The notes under the pieces were generated by a model. It saw nothing but the letters and a program-made list of their open reading frames with translations. It searched no databases and was not told the origin of the DNA. Shown piece by piece: positions 24,876 through 31,958 of a stretch of 64,000 nucleotides of DNA; position 1 is the stretch's first letter, and each line of letters opens with the position of its first letter. Source of the stretch: Arthrobacter cavernae (GTDB lineage: Bacteria; Actinomycetota; Actinomycetes; Actinomycetales; Micrococcaceae); contig NZ_JAFNLL010000007.1 of NCBI RefSeq assembly GCF_017368795.1, positions 124,001-188,000 of the forward strand, read 5' to 3'. A program made the position numbers and the translations under genes.

Positions 24876-24972
24876 GACTATGAATTCCGGCCCCGAATCC
24901 CCACTCCTTGCCGAACAGAGAAGAACCGGCATGTATCCCGTTCGAAGAGCACGATCTACAAGGAAGTCCATC

Positions 24973-26346
24973 GTGAGTACACCTGTTTCACCGGTCTCCG
25001 GACCGTCATTGCAGCCGTCAGCCGGGCCCGGCCCTGACAAGAACCAGGATCCGCACAAGAAGCGGTTCCTCTACAAGCTCAGCGGGGTGATCGCCGGCGG
25101 CATGTTCATCGACGGCTTCATCCTGGGCGGCATCGGTCTCGTCATGCCGGCCCTCACCTCGGACCTGAGCCTCTCCGCCACCTGGCAGGGCCTGATCGGC
25201 GCCTCGGCCCTGATCGGCATCTTCTTCGGCGGCCCGCTCGGCGGGTATTTCGCCGACAAGATCGGCCGGAAGCCGATGTTCATCGTCGACCTTTCCATCT
25301 TCCTGGTCGGATCGGCAGCGCAGTTCTTTGTTGCCGATGGAATGCAGCTGTTCTTCATCCGCCTGCTCATGGGCATGGCGATCGGCGCCGACTATGCCAT
25401 CGGGTGGCCTCTGCTTGTTGAGTTCTCGCCGGCTAGGCTGCGTGGCAAGCTCATGGCCTTCCAGGAAGTCGCCTGGTACGTCGGCTACATGGGCGCCTAT
25501 GCACTGGGCTACGTCATGTCCACTGCCATCCACGTTGATTGGCGCATCATCCTGGGCATGAGCACGGTTCCTTCCCTGATCGTCTTCCTGCTACGCCTTG
25601 GTACTCCCGAATCCCCGCGCTGGCTGATCAGCAAGGGGCGGACCGAAGAAGCCATGGCCATTGCCAAGGAATTCATGGAGGAGGAGGACGTGCGGGATCT
25701 GCAGCATGAGAAGCCGCAGCGCCCCAGCTTCCGCAAGCTGTTCTCGCCGCAGTACTTCAAGTCCACCTTCTTTGTGTGCATGTACTGGGTTACCAATGTG
25801 ACCCCTTACTTCGCCATCGGCACCTTCGCTCCGATCGTGCTTGAAAATCTCGGCATGGAAGACGGCCTCACCGGTGCGCTGGTGCTCAACGGCGTGGTGG
25901 TTGCCGGCTCCGTGGCCGCGATGTTCCTGATCGAAAAGGTGGGCCGCCGCAAGCTGTCGATTCCGCCCATGTGGATCGCCGCCGTCGCGCTGGTTGCCAT
26001 CGGACTGTTCTCGCACGTCTCGCCGGCCATCATCCTGGTGTCCTTCATGGTGTTCTCCTTCTTCAATGCGATTTCCACCGCGCTCACCGGTGTGTACCCC
26101 GGTGAAGTGTTCCCCACGGAAATCCGCGGAGCCGGCGTCGGATTCGCCACCGCCTTCTCCCGCGTCGGCGCGGCCGCCGGCACGTTTATCCTTCCGCTCT
26201 CCGTACAGGGCCTGGGCATCGGCACCACCATGCTGATCGCCGCCGCGATTTGTGTGCTGGGCGCTGTCATCTCCCAGTACCTGGCACCCGAGACCAAGGG
26301 CCTGAGCCTGAGCGCCACCTCGGCCCCGCTTGCCAAGGTGAACTAG
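24973..26346 (+). CDS. MFS transporter, sugar/aromatic-acid-type
   Basis: 457 residues from the GTG at 24973 (AAGGAAG eight bases upstream); an ATG 93 bases earlier would add a stretch lying in the promoter. Twelve membrane helices, the loop 2-3 motif GGYFADKIGRKP near 80 and the family motif PRWLISKGR (near 215) mark it as a sugar-porter/AAHS-like major facilitator. It probably imports the substrate of the catabolic regulon. Divergent from the monooxygenase operon, and followed by a hairpin and the first IclR gene. Confidence 0.85.
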   Translation: MSTPVSPVSGPSLQPSAGPGPDKNQDPHKKRFLYKLSGVIAGGMFIDGFILGGIGLVMPALTSDLSLSATWQGLIGASALIGIFFGGPLGGYFADKIGRKPMFIVDLSIFLVGSAAQFFVADGMQLFFIRLLMGMAIGADYAIGWPLLVEFSPARLRGKLMAFQEVAWYVGYMGAYALGYVMSTAIHVDWRIILGMSTVPSLIVFLLRLGTPESPRWLISKGRTEEAMAIAKEFMEEEDVRDLQHEKPQRPSFRKLFSPQYFKSTFFVCMYWVTNVTPYFAIGTFAPIVLENLGMEDGLTGALVLNGVVVAGSVAAMFLIEKVGRRKLSIPPMWIAAVALVAIGLFSHVSPAIILVSFMVFSFFNAISTALTGVYPGEVFPTEIRGAGVGFATAFSRVGAAAGTFILPLSVQGLGIGTTMLIAAAICVLGAVISQYLAPETKGLSLSATSAPLAKVN

Positions 26347-26358
26347 CAACAGGCAGTG

Positions 26359-26399
26359 CGAAGGCGTCCTTACGGAATATCACCGGACGGGCGCCTTCG
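26359..26399 (+). terminator. Hairpin between the MFS and first IclR genes
   Basis: CGAAGGCG at 26359-26366 pairs with CGCCTTCG at 26392-26399, and GTCC/GGAC extends the stem inward. No T run follows; it may attenuate transcription into the regulator-aldolase genes. Confidence 0.45.
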
Positions 26400-26449
26400 T
26401 GCTCCTTGCACGAAACCGCACGAAAGACGCACGAAACGAAGAGAAGGCC

Positions 26450-27265
26450 GTGACTGAACAAGCCAATGTCGGCGAGGCGCTGGACCTGACGAACAAGTCC
26501 GTGGTCAAGGCAACGCATCTGCTCAGTGAACTGGGCCGCCACCCCCAAGGGATCTCGGCGACCGGGCTTGCCCAGATTGTCGGAATCACCCGGCCCACCG
26601 CCTTCCGGCTCCTCCTGAGCCTGGAGCAGGCAGGATTCGTGGACCGCAGCGACGGCCGTTACCGGCTGGGATGGCAGGTGGCCAGGCTCGGGCGACTGGC
26701 AGATCCATACGCCGGTGTCGTGGCCAGGATCCAGCCCGTCCTGGATGCCTACGCGGCAAGCCTGGGCGAAACCATCAACTTCTCCATGCTGCGGGGCGAA
26801 ACCGACTACGACGTGATCGCTGAAGCGTCCGCCGGGCGCTTCCTCAATGTCGCCACTCTGTATGTCGGACGCAGCTATCCGCTCCACGTCAGCGCGACCG
26901 GAAAGCTTGTCCTCGCCGAATTGGACGACGAAAGGATCGCCGAAGTCCTGCCCGAAACCCTGGAGCAGTTCACCGGGCGGAGCATCACCAGCCGCCGCGA
27001 ACTTCTGGCCGAAGTGCACCGCGTCAGGAAACAAGGCTATTCGATCCTCGACGACGAACTGGAAGACGGGCTCTTCGCTGTTGCATGCCCTGCCCGCGAC
27101 GCCGACGGTGAACTGTTCGGCATCGTGGTCCTCCAAGGTCCAACCCAGCGGATGAAATCCAGCAGACTGCCGCACGTCATCGAGCAGGTCCGCAACGCCG
27201 CTGCCGAGATCGCCCTGGCGTTGGCGGGACACGTCGTCGTCACGGCAACCCCCGAAATCCACTAA
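26450..27265 (+). CDS. IclR-family regulator 1
   Basis: 271 residues from a GTG at 26450 with GAGAAGG upstream. N-terminal helix-turn-helix (SVVKATHLLSELGRHPQG, then GLAQIVGITRPTAFRLLLSL) and a C-terminal effector domain with HVSATGKLVLAEL and the SILDDELEDGLFAVACPARD block. IclR proteins bind short inverted repeats and answer to aromatic or organic acids. The repeated TGAACG-N3-CGTTCA sites nearby are the natural candidate target. Very similar to IclR 2 at 29644-30462, for example an identical TRPTAFRLLLSLEQ. It leads into the aldolase and quinone-oxidoreductase genes. Confidence 0.86.
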   Translation: MTEQANVGEALDLTNKSVVKATHLLSELGRHPQGISATGLAQIVGITRPTAFRLLLSLEQAGFVDRSDGRYRLGWQVARLGRLADPYAGVVARIQPVLDAYAASLGETINFSMLRGETDYDVIAEASAGRFLNVATLYVGRSYPLHVSATGKLVLAELDDERIAEVLPETLEQFTGRSITSRRELLAEVHRVRKQGYSILDDELEDGLFAVACPARDADGELFGIVVLQGPTQRMKSSRLPHVIEQVRNAAAEIALALAGHVVVTATPEIH

Positions 27266-27285
27266 CAGCAACGGAGCAGAATCCA

Positions 27286-28119
27286 ATGAAGATCCACGGC
27301 GAAAGCGAACACCACGCCGGCCTGCCGACTCCACACCTAAACTTCGACGACGGCCAGACCCGCCACGGCGTGTGGATCAGCTTCCGAGATCCCGCCGTCG
27401 TGGACATCCTGTCGGCCGAATCATTCGACTGGGTCTGCATCGACGGTCAGCACGGCGCGGCGGAAATCCACGAAGTGCAACCCCTGATCGAAGCCGCACA
27501 TCTCTTTTCCGTACCCTCCCTGGTCCGAGTCCCCGGCCACGACATGGGAACCATCGGCCGGGTGCTCGACGCCGGAGCCGGAGGCATCATCTTCCCCACC
27601 GTGGAGGATGCGGCCACCGCGGAGTCGCTGATCTCCGCCTGCCGCTTTCCCCCGCGCGGCAAGCGAAGCTACGGACCGACCCGCCGGAGCCCCCGCTACC
27701 CCAAGACCGTGCCCGGGAACCCGTTGGATGACACCTGGTGCATCCTCATGATCGAAACCGCGGCCGGCCTGGCCAAGCTGGACGAAATCCTGGCCACCGG
27801 CCCCGATGCCGTTTTCGTGGGCCCCTACGACCTTTCCCTGAGCCTCGGGATGACCCTGGAGGGACTGACCGGCCAGGGGCCTGACGGCATCCTTGCGGAC
27901 ATCGCCCGCCGCTGCCACGCGGCTGGCGTCGTCCCAGGCATCTACACCGGCGAGCTTTCGCTCTCCCGGAAGATGGCCGATCTCGGCTTCCGCTTCATGC
28001 CCGTGGCATCGGACACCGGCCTGCTCGCGGTTGCGGCACGCAATGCCGTGTCCGCCGCAAACGCAGCGTCCGCCGCAAACGCAGCGTCCGCCGTCGGACT
28101 GGCCCCGCAGAACGCCTGA
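27286..28119 (+). CDS. HpaI/HpcH-type 2-oxo acid aldolase
   Basis: 277 residues. Barrel motifs: VDILSAESFDWVCIDGQHGA (near 38), AGAGGIIFPTVEDAATAE (near 97) and CILMIETAAGLAKLDEILA, with the metal-binding glutamate in MIET and aspartate in DAVFVGPYDLSLSLG. The class II aldolase family splits 4-hydroxy-2-oxo acids into pyruvate (or oxaloacetate-type products) and an aldehyde. It pairs logically with the hydratase at 18361-19152. The C terminus carries an unusual alanine-rich repeat, SAANAA copied by an 18-bp tandem repeat at 28048-28093. It is 20 bases after IclR 1. Confidence 0.84.
   Translation: MKIHGESEHHAGLPTPHLNFDDGQTRHGVWISFRDPAVVDILSAESFDWVCIDGQHGAAEIHEVQPLIEAAHLFSVPSLVRVPGHDMGTIGRVLDAGAGGIIFPTVEDAATAESLISACRFPPRGKRSYGPTRRSPRYPKTVPGNPLDDTWCILMIETAAGLAKLDEILATGPDAVFVGPYDLSLSLGMTLEGLTGQGPDGILADIARRCHAAGVVPGIYTGELSLSRKMADLGFRFMPVASDTGLLAVAARNAVSAANAASAANAASAVGLAPQNA
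28048..28093 (+). repeat. 18-bp tandem repeat at the aldolase 3' end
   Basis: About two and a half near-identical copies of an 18-base unit (GCGTCCGCCGCAAACGCA), in frame, encoding repeated SAANAA. Probably slipped-strand expansion in the C-terminal tail. Confidence 0.8.
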
Positions 28120-28131
28120 GGATCAACAACA

Positions 28132-29097
28132 GTGAGCCGTGCAATCGTCGCCAGCCAGCCCGGCGGGCCTGAAGTTCTGAAAATTGCCGAGGTTGAAGAC
28201 CCGGTGGCCCGTCCGGGCCAGCTGCTTATCAAAGTTGCCGCCTCCGGGGTCAACTTCATCGAGACCTACCAGCGCAGCGGGAGCTACAGCGTCCCGTTCC
28301 CGTTCATCCCTGGCACCGAAGCCTCCGGTACGGTGCTCGGGGTGGGACCCGGAGTCGAAGGATTCGCCGTCGGCGACCGCGTTGTCTCCGGCGAGACCGG
28401 GAATACCTACGCCGAGCTTGCCCTCGTTGATGCCGACAAAACCTTCCACGTGCCGGACGGCGTGAGTGCGGAAACTGCGGCAGGCCTCCTGGCGCAGGGC
28501 ATGACCGCCCACTACTTAGCCAATTCCACGTTTCCCGCGCAGGAGGGACAGACCGTCCTGGTCCATGCGGCGGCCGGCGGCGTCGGGCTGCTGCTGACCC
28601 AGCTCCTGAAGGCCAAAGGCGTGCGCGTCATTGCCACCGTGTCCGATGACGTCAAGGAAGAACTGGCCCGCAAGGCCGGGGCGGAGACGGTCCTGCGGTA
28701 CGAGGGTTTTGCGGAGCAGGTGCGGGAGCTCACTGGCGGGGAGGGCGTTGACTGCGTTTACGACGGCGTCGGCAAAGCCACCTTCGACGGTTCGCTGGCC
28801 AGTGTGAAAGTCCGCGGAATGCTGGTCCTTTTCGGGGCGGCCTCAGGGCCGGTTCCGCCGTTCGAAATCCAGCGGCTGAACGCCGGCGGGAGCGTCTCCC
28901 TCACCCGCCCCACCATGGCCCACTACCTGCGCACGCCCGAAGAGCGGGCCTGGCGGGCCGGGGACATCTTCTCGGCCGTGCTTTCCGGAGAACTCGAGGT
29001 GCGGATCGGCGCCACGTATCCGTTAGCCGAAGCAGCCCAGGCGCACCGTGACCTGGAAGCCCGGAAAACCACAGGCAAAGTCCTGCTCATCCCGTAA
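28132..29097 (+). CDS. Quinone oxidoreductase-like MDR enzyme
   Basis: 321 residues from a GTG at 28132. ASGVNFIETYQRSG (near 37), FIPGTEASGTVLGVGPGVEG (near 62) and VLVHAAAGGVGLLLTQLLKA (near 145) are typical of NADPH:quinone oxidoreductase (Qor) proteins, which lack zinc. It reduces quinones or enones one or two electrons at a time. Twelve bases after the aldolase, so part of the same rightward transcript; distinct from the larger MDR enzyme at 14908. Confidence 0.86.
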   Translation: MSRAIVASQPGGPEVLKIAEVEDPVARPGQLLIKVAASGVNFIETYQRSGSYSVPFPFIPGTEASGTVLGVGPGVEGFAVGDRVVSGETGNTYAELALVDADKTFHVPDGVSAETAAGLLAQGMTAHYLANSTFPAQEGQTVLVHAAAGGVGLLLTQLLKAKGVRVIATVSDDVKEELARKAGAETVLRYEGFAEQVRELTGGEGVDCVYDGVGKATFDGSLASVKVRGMLVLFGAASGPVPPFEIQRLNAGGSVSLTRPTMAHYLRTPEERAWRAGDIFSAVLSGELEVRIGATYPLAEAAQAHRDLEARKTTGKVLLIP

Positions 29098-29115
29098 CCG
29101 CGGGCTGGAGAAAGC

Positions 29116-29517
29116 AATGCAACTCGAAGGCAAGGCCGCCCTGGTGACCGGCGGCGGGCAGGGCATCGGGCGCGGAATTGTCGGGCGCTTCCTGGCGGAA
29201 GGGGCGCGCGTGGCTGTGGTGCAGCGCTGCCCGCTGGACGCTGAGCTGGAAGGAATCCCGCCGTCGTCGGGCAGGCAGCTGAACGGCTTGGCGGCGTCGA
29301 CATCCTTGTCAACAACGCCGGCGCCATGTTCGAGCGCGGCGTTACCGAAATCCAGCCCCATGAGTGGGACCTCATGATGGCCTTGAACCTGCGGGCGCCG
29401 CTGTTCCTGGCGCAGGATCTGGCAGTCTTCCTGGCGGGTGACCGCTCGCGTTCCTCACGGGGGAGACCATAGTGGTCGACGGCGGCAGGACCGCCAAACT
29501 GCCGCTGCCCGCCTGAC
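29116..29517 (+). pseudogene. Short-chain dehydrogenase/reductase, internally deleted and frameshifted
   Basis: Begins MQLEGKAALVTGGGQGIGRG, a classical SDR start with the cofactor glycine motif. After about 50 codons the frame breaks; another frame then gives VDILVNNAGAMFERGVTE and MALNLRAPLFLAQD, and a third ends in TIVVDGG and PLPA. Parts between the cofactor site and NNAG, and the whole catalytic SxxxYxxxK region, are missing. At about 400 bases against the usual 750 it cannot be functional. It sits 18 bases after the quinone oxidoreductase, so was once in that operon. Confidence 0.75.
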
Positions 29518-29534
29518 ATTGAACTCCCCGTATT

Positions 29535-29549
29535 TGAACTTGCTGTTCA
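29535..29549. promoter_or_regulatory. Regulon operator 6 (TGAACT-tgc-TGTTCA)
   Basis: A variant operator with 5 of 6 consensus bases in each arm, about 95 bases before IclR 2. The sequence TTGAACTCCCCG at 29519-29530, also found before the MFS gene, lies immediately upstream. No strong -35 box is apparent, which would suit a weakly expressed regulator gene. Confidence 0.55.
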
Positions 29550-29643
29550 GCTCTTGGGCATGCCGCCGCTGTAGCGCCTAGGATGGGTGTGGCAACGAGA
29601 GTCAGAGCAGCCGGGCCCGGACCGGCGCGAAGCGGGAGCATAA

Positions 29644-30462
29644 ATGGCAGCGGGAAGTAGCACTGCACCGGAAGAAGCCGTCGGTGACGAGGAACAGACC
29701 TCCGCGGAACCCTTGGACCTGACCAACAAATCCGTGGTCAAGGCGACCGTGCTGCTCAGCGAGCTCGGCCGGCACCGCCAGGGAATCACGGTCACGGAAA
29801 TCGCACAGCTTGTGGGGATGACGCGGCCTACGGCCTTCCGACTGCTCCTGAGTCTTGAACAGAGTGGCTTCGTGGCGCGCGTGGACAACCGCTACATGCT
29901 TGGCTGGCAAATGGCCCGCCTTGGCAGGCTTGCTGATCCGTATGCCGGTGTGGTCTCGAGGATCCAGCCACTCTTGAACGAGTACGCCGGGAAGTTCAAT
30001 GAGACTCTCTCCTTCGTCATGGTGACAGGGGAAACGAGCTACGATGTGGTGGCCGAGGCTTCGGCTTCGCGTTTCCTGAACGCCTCCCACATGTGGGTGG
30101 GCGGCTCCTACCCGATGCATGCCAGTGCTGCCGGAAAAATGATCCTCGCCGAGCTGAGCGATGAGCAGGTTGTTGCCGCACTGCCGAAGCGGCTCGAGTC
30201 CTACACGCCGAAGACCATCACCAGGCGAGACACCCTCCTCGAAGAGTTGCGCTTGGTGCGGGAGCAAGGCTACGCGATACTCGATGACGAACTTGAGGAG
30301 GGCCTCTTCGTCATCGCCTGCCCGGTGCGGGATTCGTCTGGGCAGTTGCTTGGGGTGCTGACTGTGAACGGCCCCACCCAGCGGATTAAGGCCGATGACT
30401 TGGGGCCTCTTGTGGAGAAGCTGCAGCAGGCGGCAGACAAGGTGGCCGAGGCACTGGCATAG
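29644..30462 (+). CDS. IclR-family regulator 2 (paralogue of regulator 1)
   Basis: 272 residues. Helix-turn-helix with SVVKATVLLSELGRHRQG and EIAQLVGMTRPTAFRLLLSL, and effector domain with HASAAGKMILAEL and AILDDELEEGLFVIACPVRD. Stretches such as ARLGRLADPYAGVV are identical to regulator 1, so the DNA-binding domains very probably see the same operator, while the effector domains differ more. One might sense substrate and the other an intermediate, or one may be a recent spare copy. Preceded by operator 6, consistent with self-regulation or cross-regulation. Confidence 0.86.
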   Translation: MAAGSSTAPEEAVGDEEQTSAEPLDLTNKSVVKATVLLSELGRHRQGITVTEIAQLVGMTRPTAFRLLLSLEQSGFVARVDNRYMLGWQMARLGRLADPYAGVVSRIQPLLNEYAGKFNETLSFVMVTGETSYDVVAEASASRFLNASHMWVGGSYPMHASAAGKMILAELSDEQVVAALPKRLESYTPKTITRRDTLLEELRLVREQGYAILDDELEEGLFVIACPVRDSSGQLLGVLTVNGPTQRIKADDLGPLVEKLQQAADKVAEALA

Positions 30463-31250
30463 ATTCACGCCGTGAAGCGAAAGCCGATAGGACGTGAGCG
30501 TGGATTTCTGCACCTGCTCCAGACATACCTTGGTTTCGCTTGGCGCAGGACAAGCAGGTCTCTACGTCCATCGGCGCCGAACAAGGCCTTCAAGTCGTCT
30601 GTGAACTGGCGGAAGCGTGCCCATGAATCGGCGTGGATCGGGACGATCAAGCGCTGTCGAGGATCTCGGTAACACGGAGGCACGCATCGTTGCTTAGGGT
30701 GGTAGCGCTGAGGTCGGCAGTAGGGCGCCGGGCATGACTGCGCTTCCGGCTTCCGTGCCCCGGTGGACAGTTGCCCCGACGCGCGCGGAATGGGCCCATG
30801 CCGAAAGAGCTTTTGCGGCGGCGGCACAGGACATGGAATTTCAGTCGCGCCTGACCGCGGCGCGCCATTACCTGGAAAACCTGTTGTCGGCACTTTCCGC
30901 GGCAGCGGCAGTGAGGACGCTTCAGCTTTGACGTTGCGGTTTCCGCGCCTACAGCCCCACCGTCACCTCCGCTGCTGGGCAAATCGTTGCCATGAGCTGG
31001 GGTGAATTTGTTGAGAAGCTATCGCCCGAGGGGCACTCCGCGCTGTTGACCACAAGCAGCCTCAGCGTCGGCTTTTCCGGCCATTCCGTCCAGTACGCCG
31101 GCACTTACCAGCTGTGGAACCGGAACGCGGGGTCGGCCCGTCCATCCCATGGCGCGTTCCACGGTCGTCTTGAGGCGGGCCCGCAGGTCTGGCGCTGGGT
31201 GGAGCACCATGCCATCCCTGGTGAGCGGTGAAGGGCCGCCCTATGTTTCT
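30463..31250. other. 788-base stretch without a convincing gene; gene-remnant zone
   Basis: Several short frames exist on both strands, none with a good ribosome site or a recognisable full domain. Minus-strand 30540-30660 reads like the tail of a metal-dependent hydrolase (see the separate entry). Plus-strand frames at 30734-30931 and 30992-31231 are unassigned. The stretch looks like eroded coding DNA at the edge of the catabolic island. Confidence 0.5.
30490..30665 (-). pseudogene. Possible metallo-beta-lactamase-fold hydrolase C-terminal remnant
   Basis: The minus strand encodes RLIVPIHADSWARFRQ followed by FTDDLKALFGADGRRDLLVL, resembling the C-terminal strand of UlaG-like metal-dependent hydrolases, in which VPxHxDxW supplies a late metal-site histidine. 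Nothing upstream matches the HxHxDH core, so only a fragment is left. The judgement rests on a short motif. Confidence 0.35.
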
Positions 31251-31430
31251 TTAGCGGGCAGTCCGCTGGCTGCGCAGCTGGTTGAGGCAGCGGCGGGCCA
31301 GGCTCTTACTCAACCCGGTGCGGCGGGCGATGTCGACGGCGGTCTTCGGGCCACCGTCGCGGTGTTCAACGTCCAGTGCTGCTGCGACGCGCTGGATCGC
31401 CCAGGCCGGAAGCGTTGTCTGGGTACTCAT
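31251..31430 (-). CDS. 59-residue helix-turn-helix-like small protein
   Basis: Starts MSTQTTLPAWAIQRVAAALD at 31430, with TTGGAGC upstream, and ends at a TAA at 31251. The C-terminal half, TAVDIARRTGLSKSLARRCL followed by NQLRSQRTAR, looks like a resolvase- or IclR-type helix-turn-helix with a basic end. It begins 19 bases after the riboflavin kinase stop and so belongs to that operator-controlled unit. It could be a tiny DNA-binding co-regulator. Too short for most gene finders, but start signal and context support it. Confidence 0.6.
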   Translation of the reverse strand: MSTQTTLPAWAIQRVAAALDVEHRDGGPKTAVDIARRTGLSKSLARRCLNQLRSQRTAR

Positions 31431-31449
31431 GCCGTTGCTCCAATTGGTT

Positions 31450-31872
31450 CTATTTCGCCGGAGACGTGCCGGCGATGGGGGATAGGAGCCAAGGCTGGTT
31501 CAGCTCTGCCCATCTGCGGGTTTGTTCGACGTCTTCGTGCAGTTGTTCGATCAGCGCTTCGACGCTGGGGAACGCTGCCTGCGGGCGCAGCCTTTCCAGG
31601 AGATGGACCCGCAGATGTTGCCCGTACAGCTCCTGTTCCGTGTCCAGGAGGTGCGCTTCGAGCAGGCGTTCGCCCTCCCCGGAGTAAAACGTCCGGCGCC
31701 GGCCGATCGAGACCGCTGCCACAGCGAAGGGCACCAGGCCGGTTTCAACCAGCCCGGCCCAGACTCCGTCCAGCTCCGGGTTCCCGAGGATCGGGATGTT
31801 GGCCGTGGGGAAACCCAGCGTCCGGCCGCGTTGGTCCCCATACTCCACGGTTCCTTCGACAATTGCTGGCAT
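31450..31872 (-). CDS. Stand-alone riboflavin kinase
   Basis: 140 residues from an ATG at 31872 with GAGGAGG upstream. IVEGTVEYGDQRGRTLGFPT and ANIPILGNPELDGVWAGLV carry the flavokinase GxxRGxxLGFPTAN signature and metal/ATP site; HLLDTEQELYGQHLRVHLLE is the usual second half. The FAD-synthetase half of bifunctional RibF is absent, so it should make FMN only. It is driven by the same operator as the FMN monooxygenase, suggesting it boosts FMN during induction. A housekeeping RibF is expected elsewhere in the genome. Confidence 0.85.
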   Translation of the reverse strand: MPAIVEGTVEYGDQRGRTLGFPTANIPILGNPELDGVWAGLVETGLVPFAVAAVSIGRRRTFYSGEGERLLEAHLLDTEQELYGQHLRVHLLERLRPQAAFPSVEALIEQLHEDVEQTRRWAELNQPWLLSPIAGTSPAK

Positions 31873-31914
31873 GGGTGGCCTCCTCGATTCCGGCAACGAA
31901 GCGTGTTCATTCAG

Positions 31915-31958
31915 TGAACGTTGCGTTCAATATAGGATGTTGCATGAGTCGCTGTCAA
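31915..31958 (-). promoter_or_regulatory. Promoter with regulon operator 7 for the riboflavin kinase unit
   Basis: Minus-strand TTGACA (31953-31958), 18-bp spacer, TATATT (31929-31934), operator TGAACG-ttg-CGTTCA at 31915-31929 overlapping the -10 box by one base. This is the same arrangement as at 14798-14841 and 24734-24776. Confidence 0.78.

Noticed and set aside
28048..28093. CRISPR-like array
   Set aside because: Direct tandem repeats without spacers, in frame within a coding sequence; the same applies to 60471-60527. No array was found in the window.
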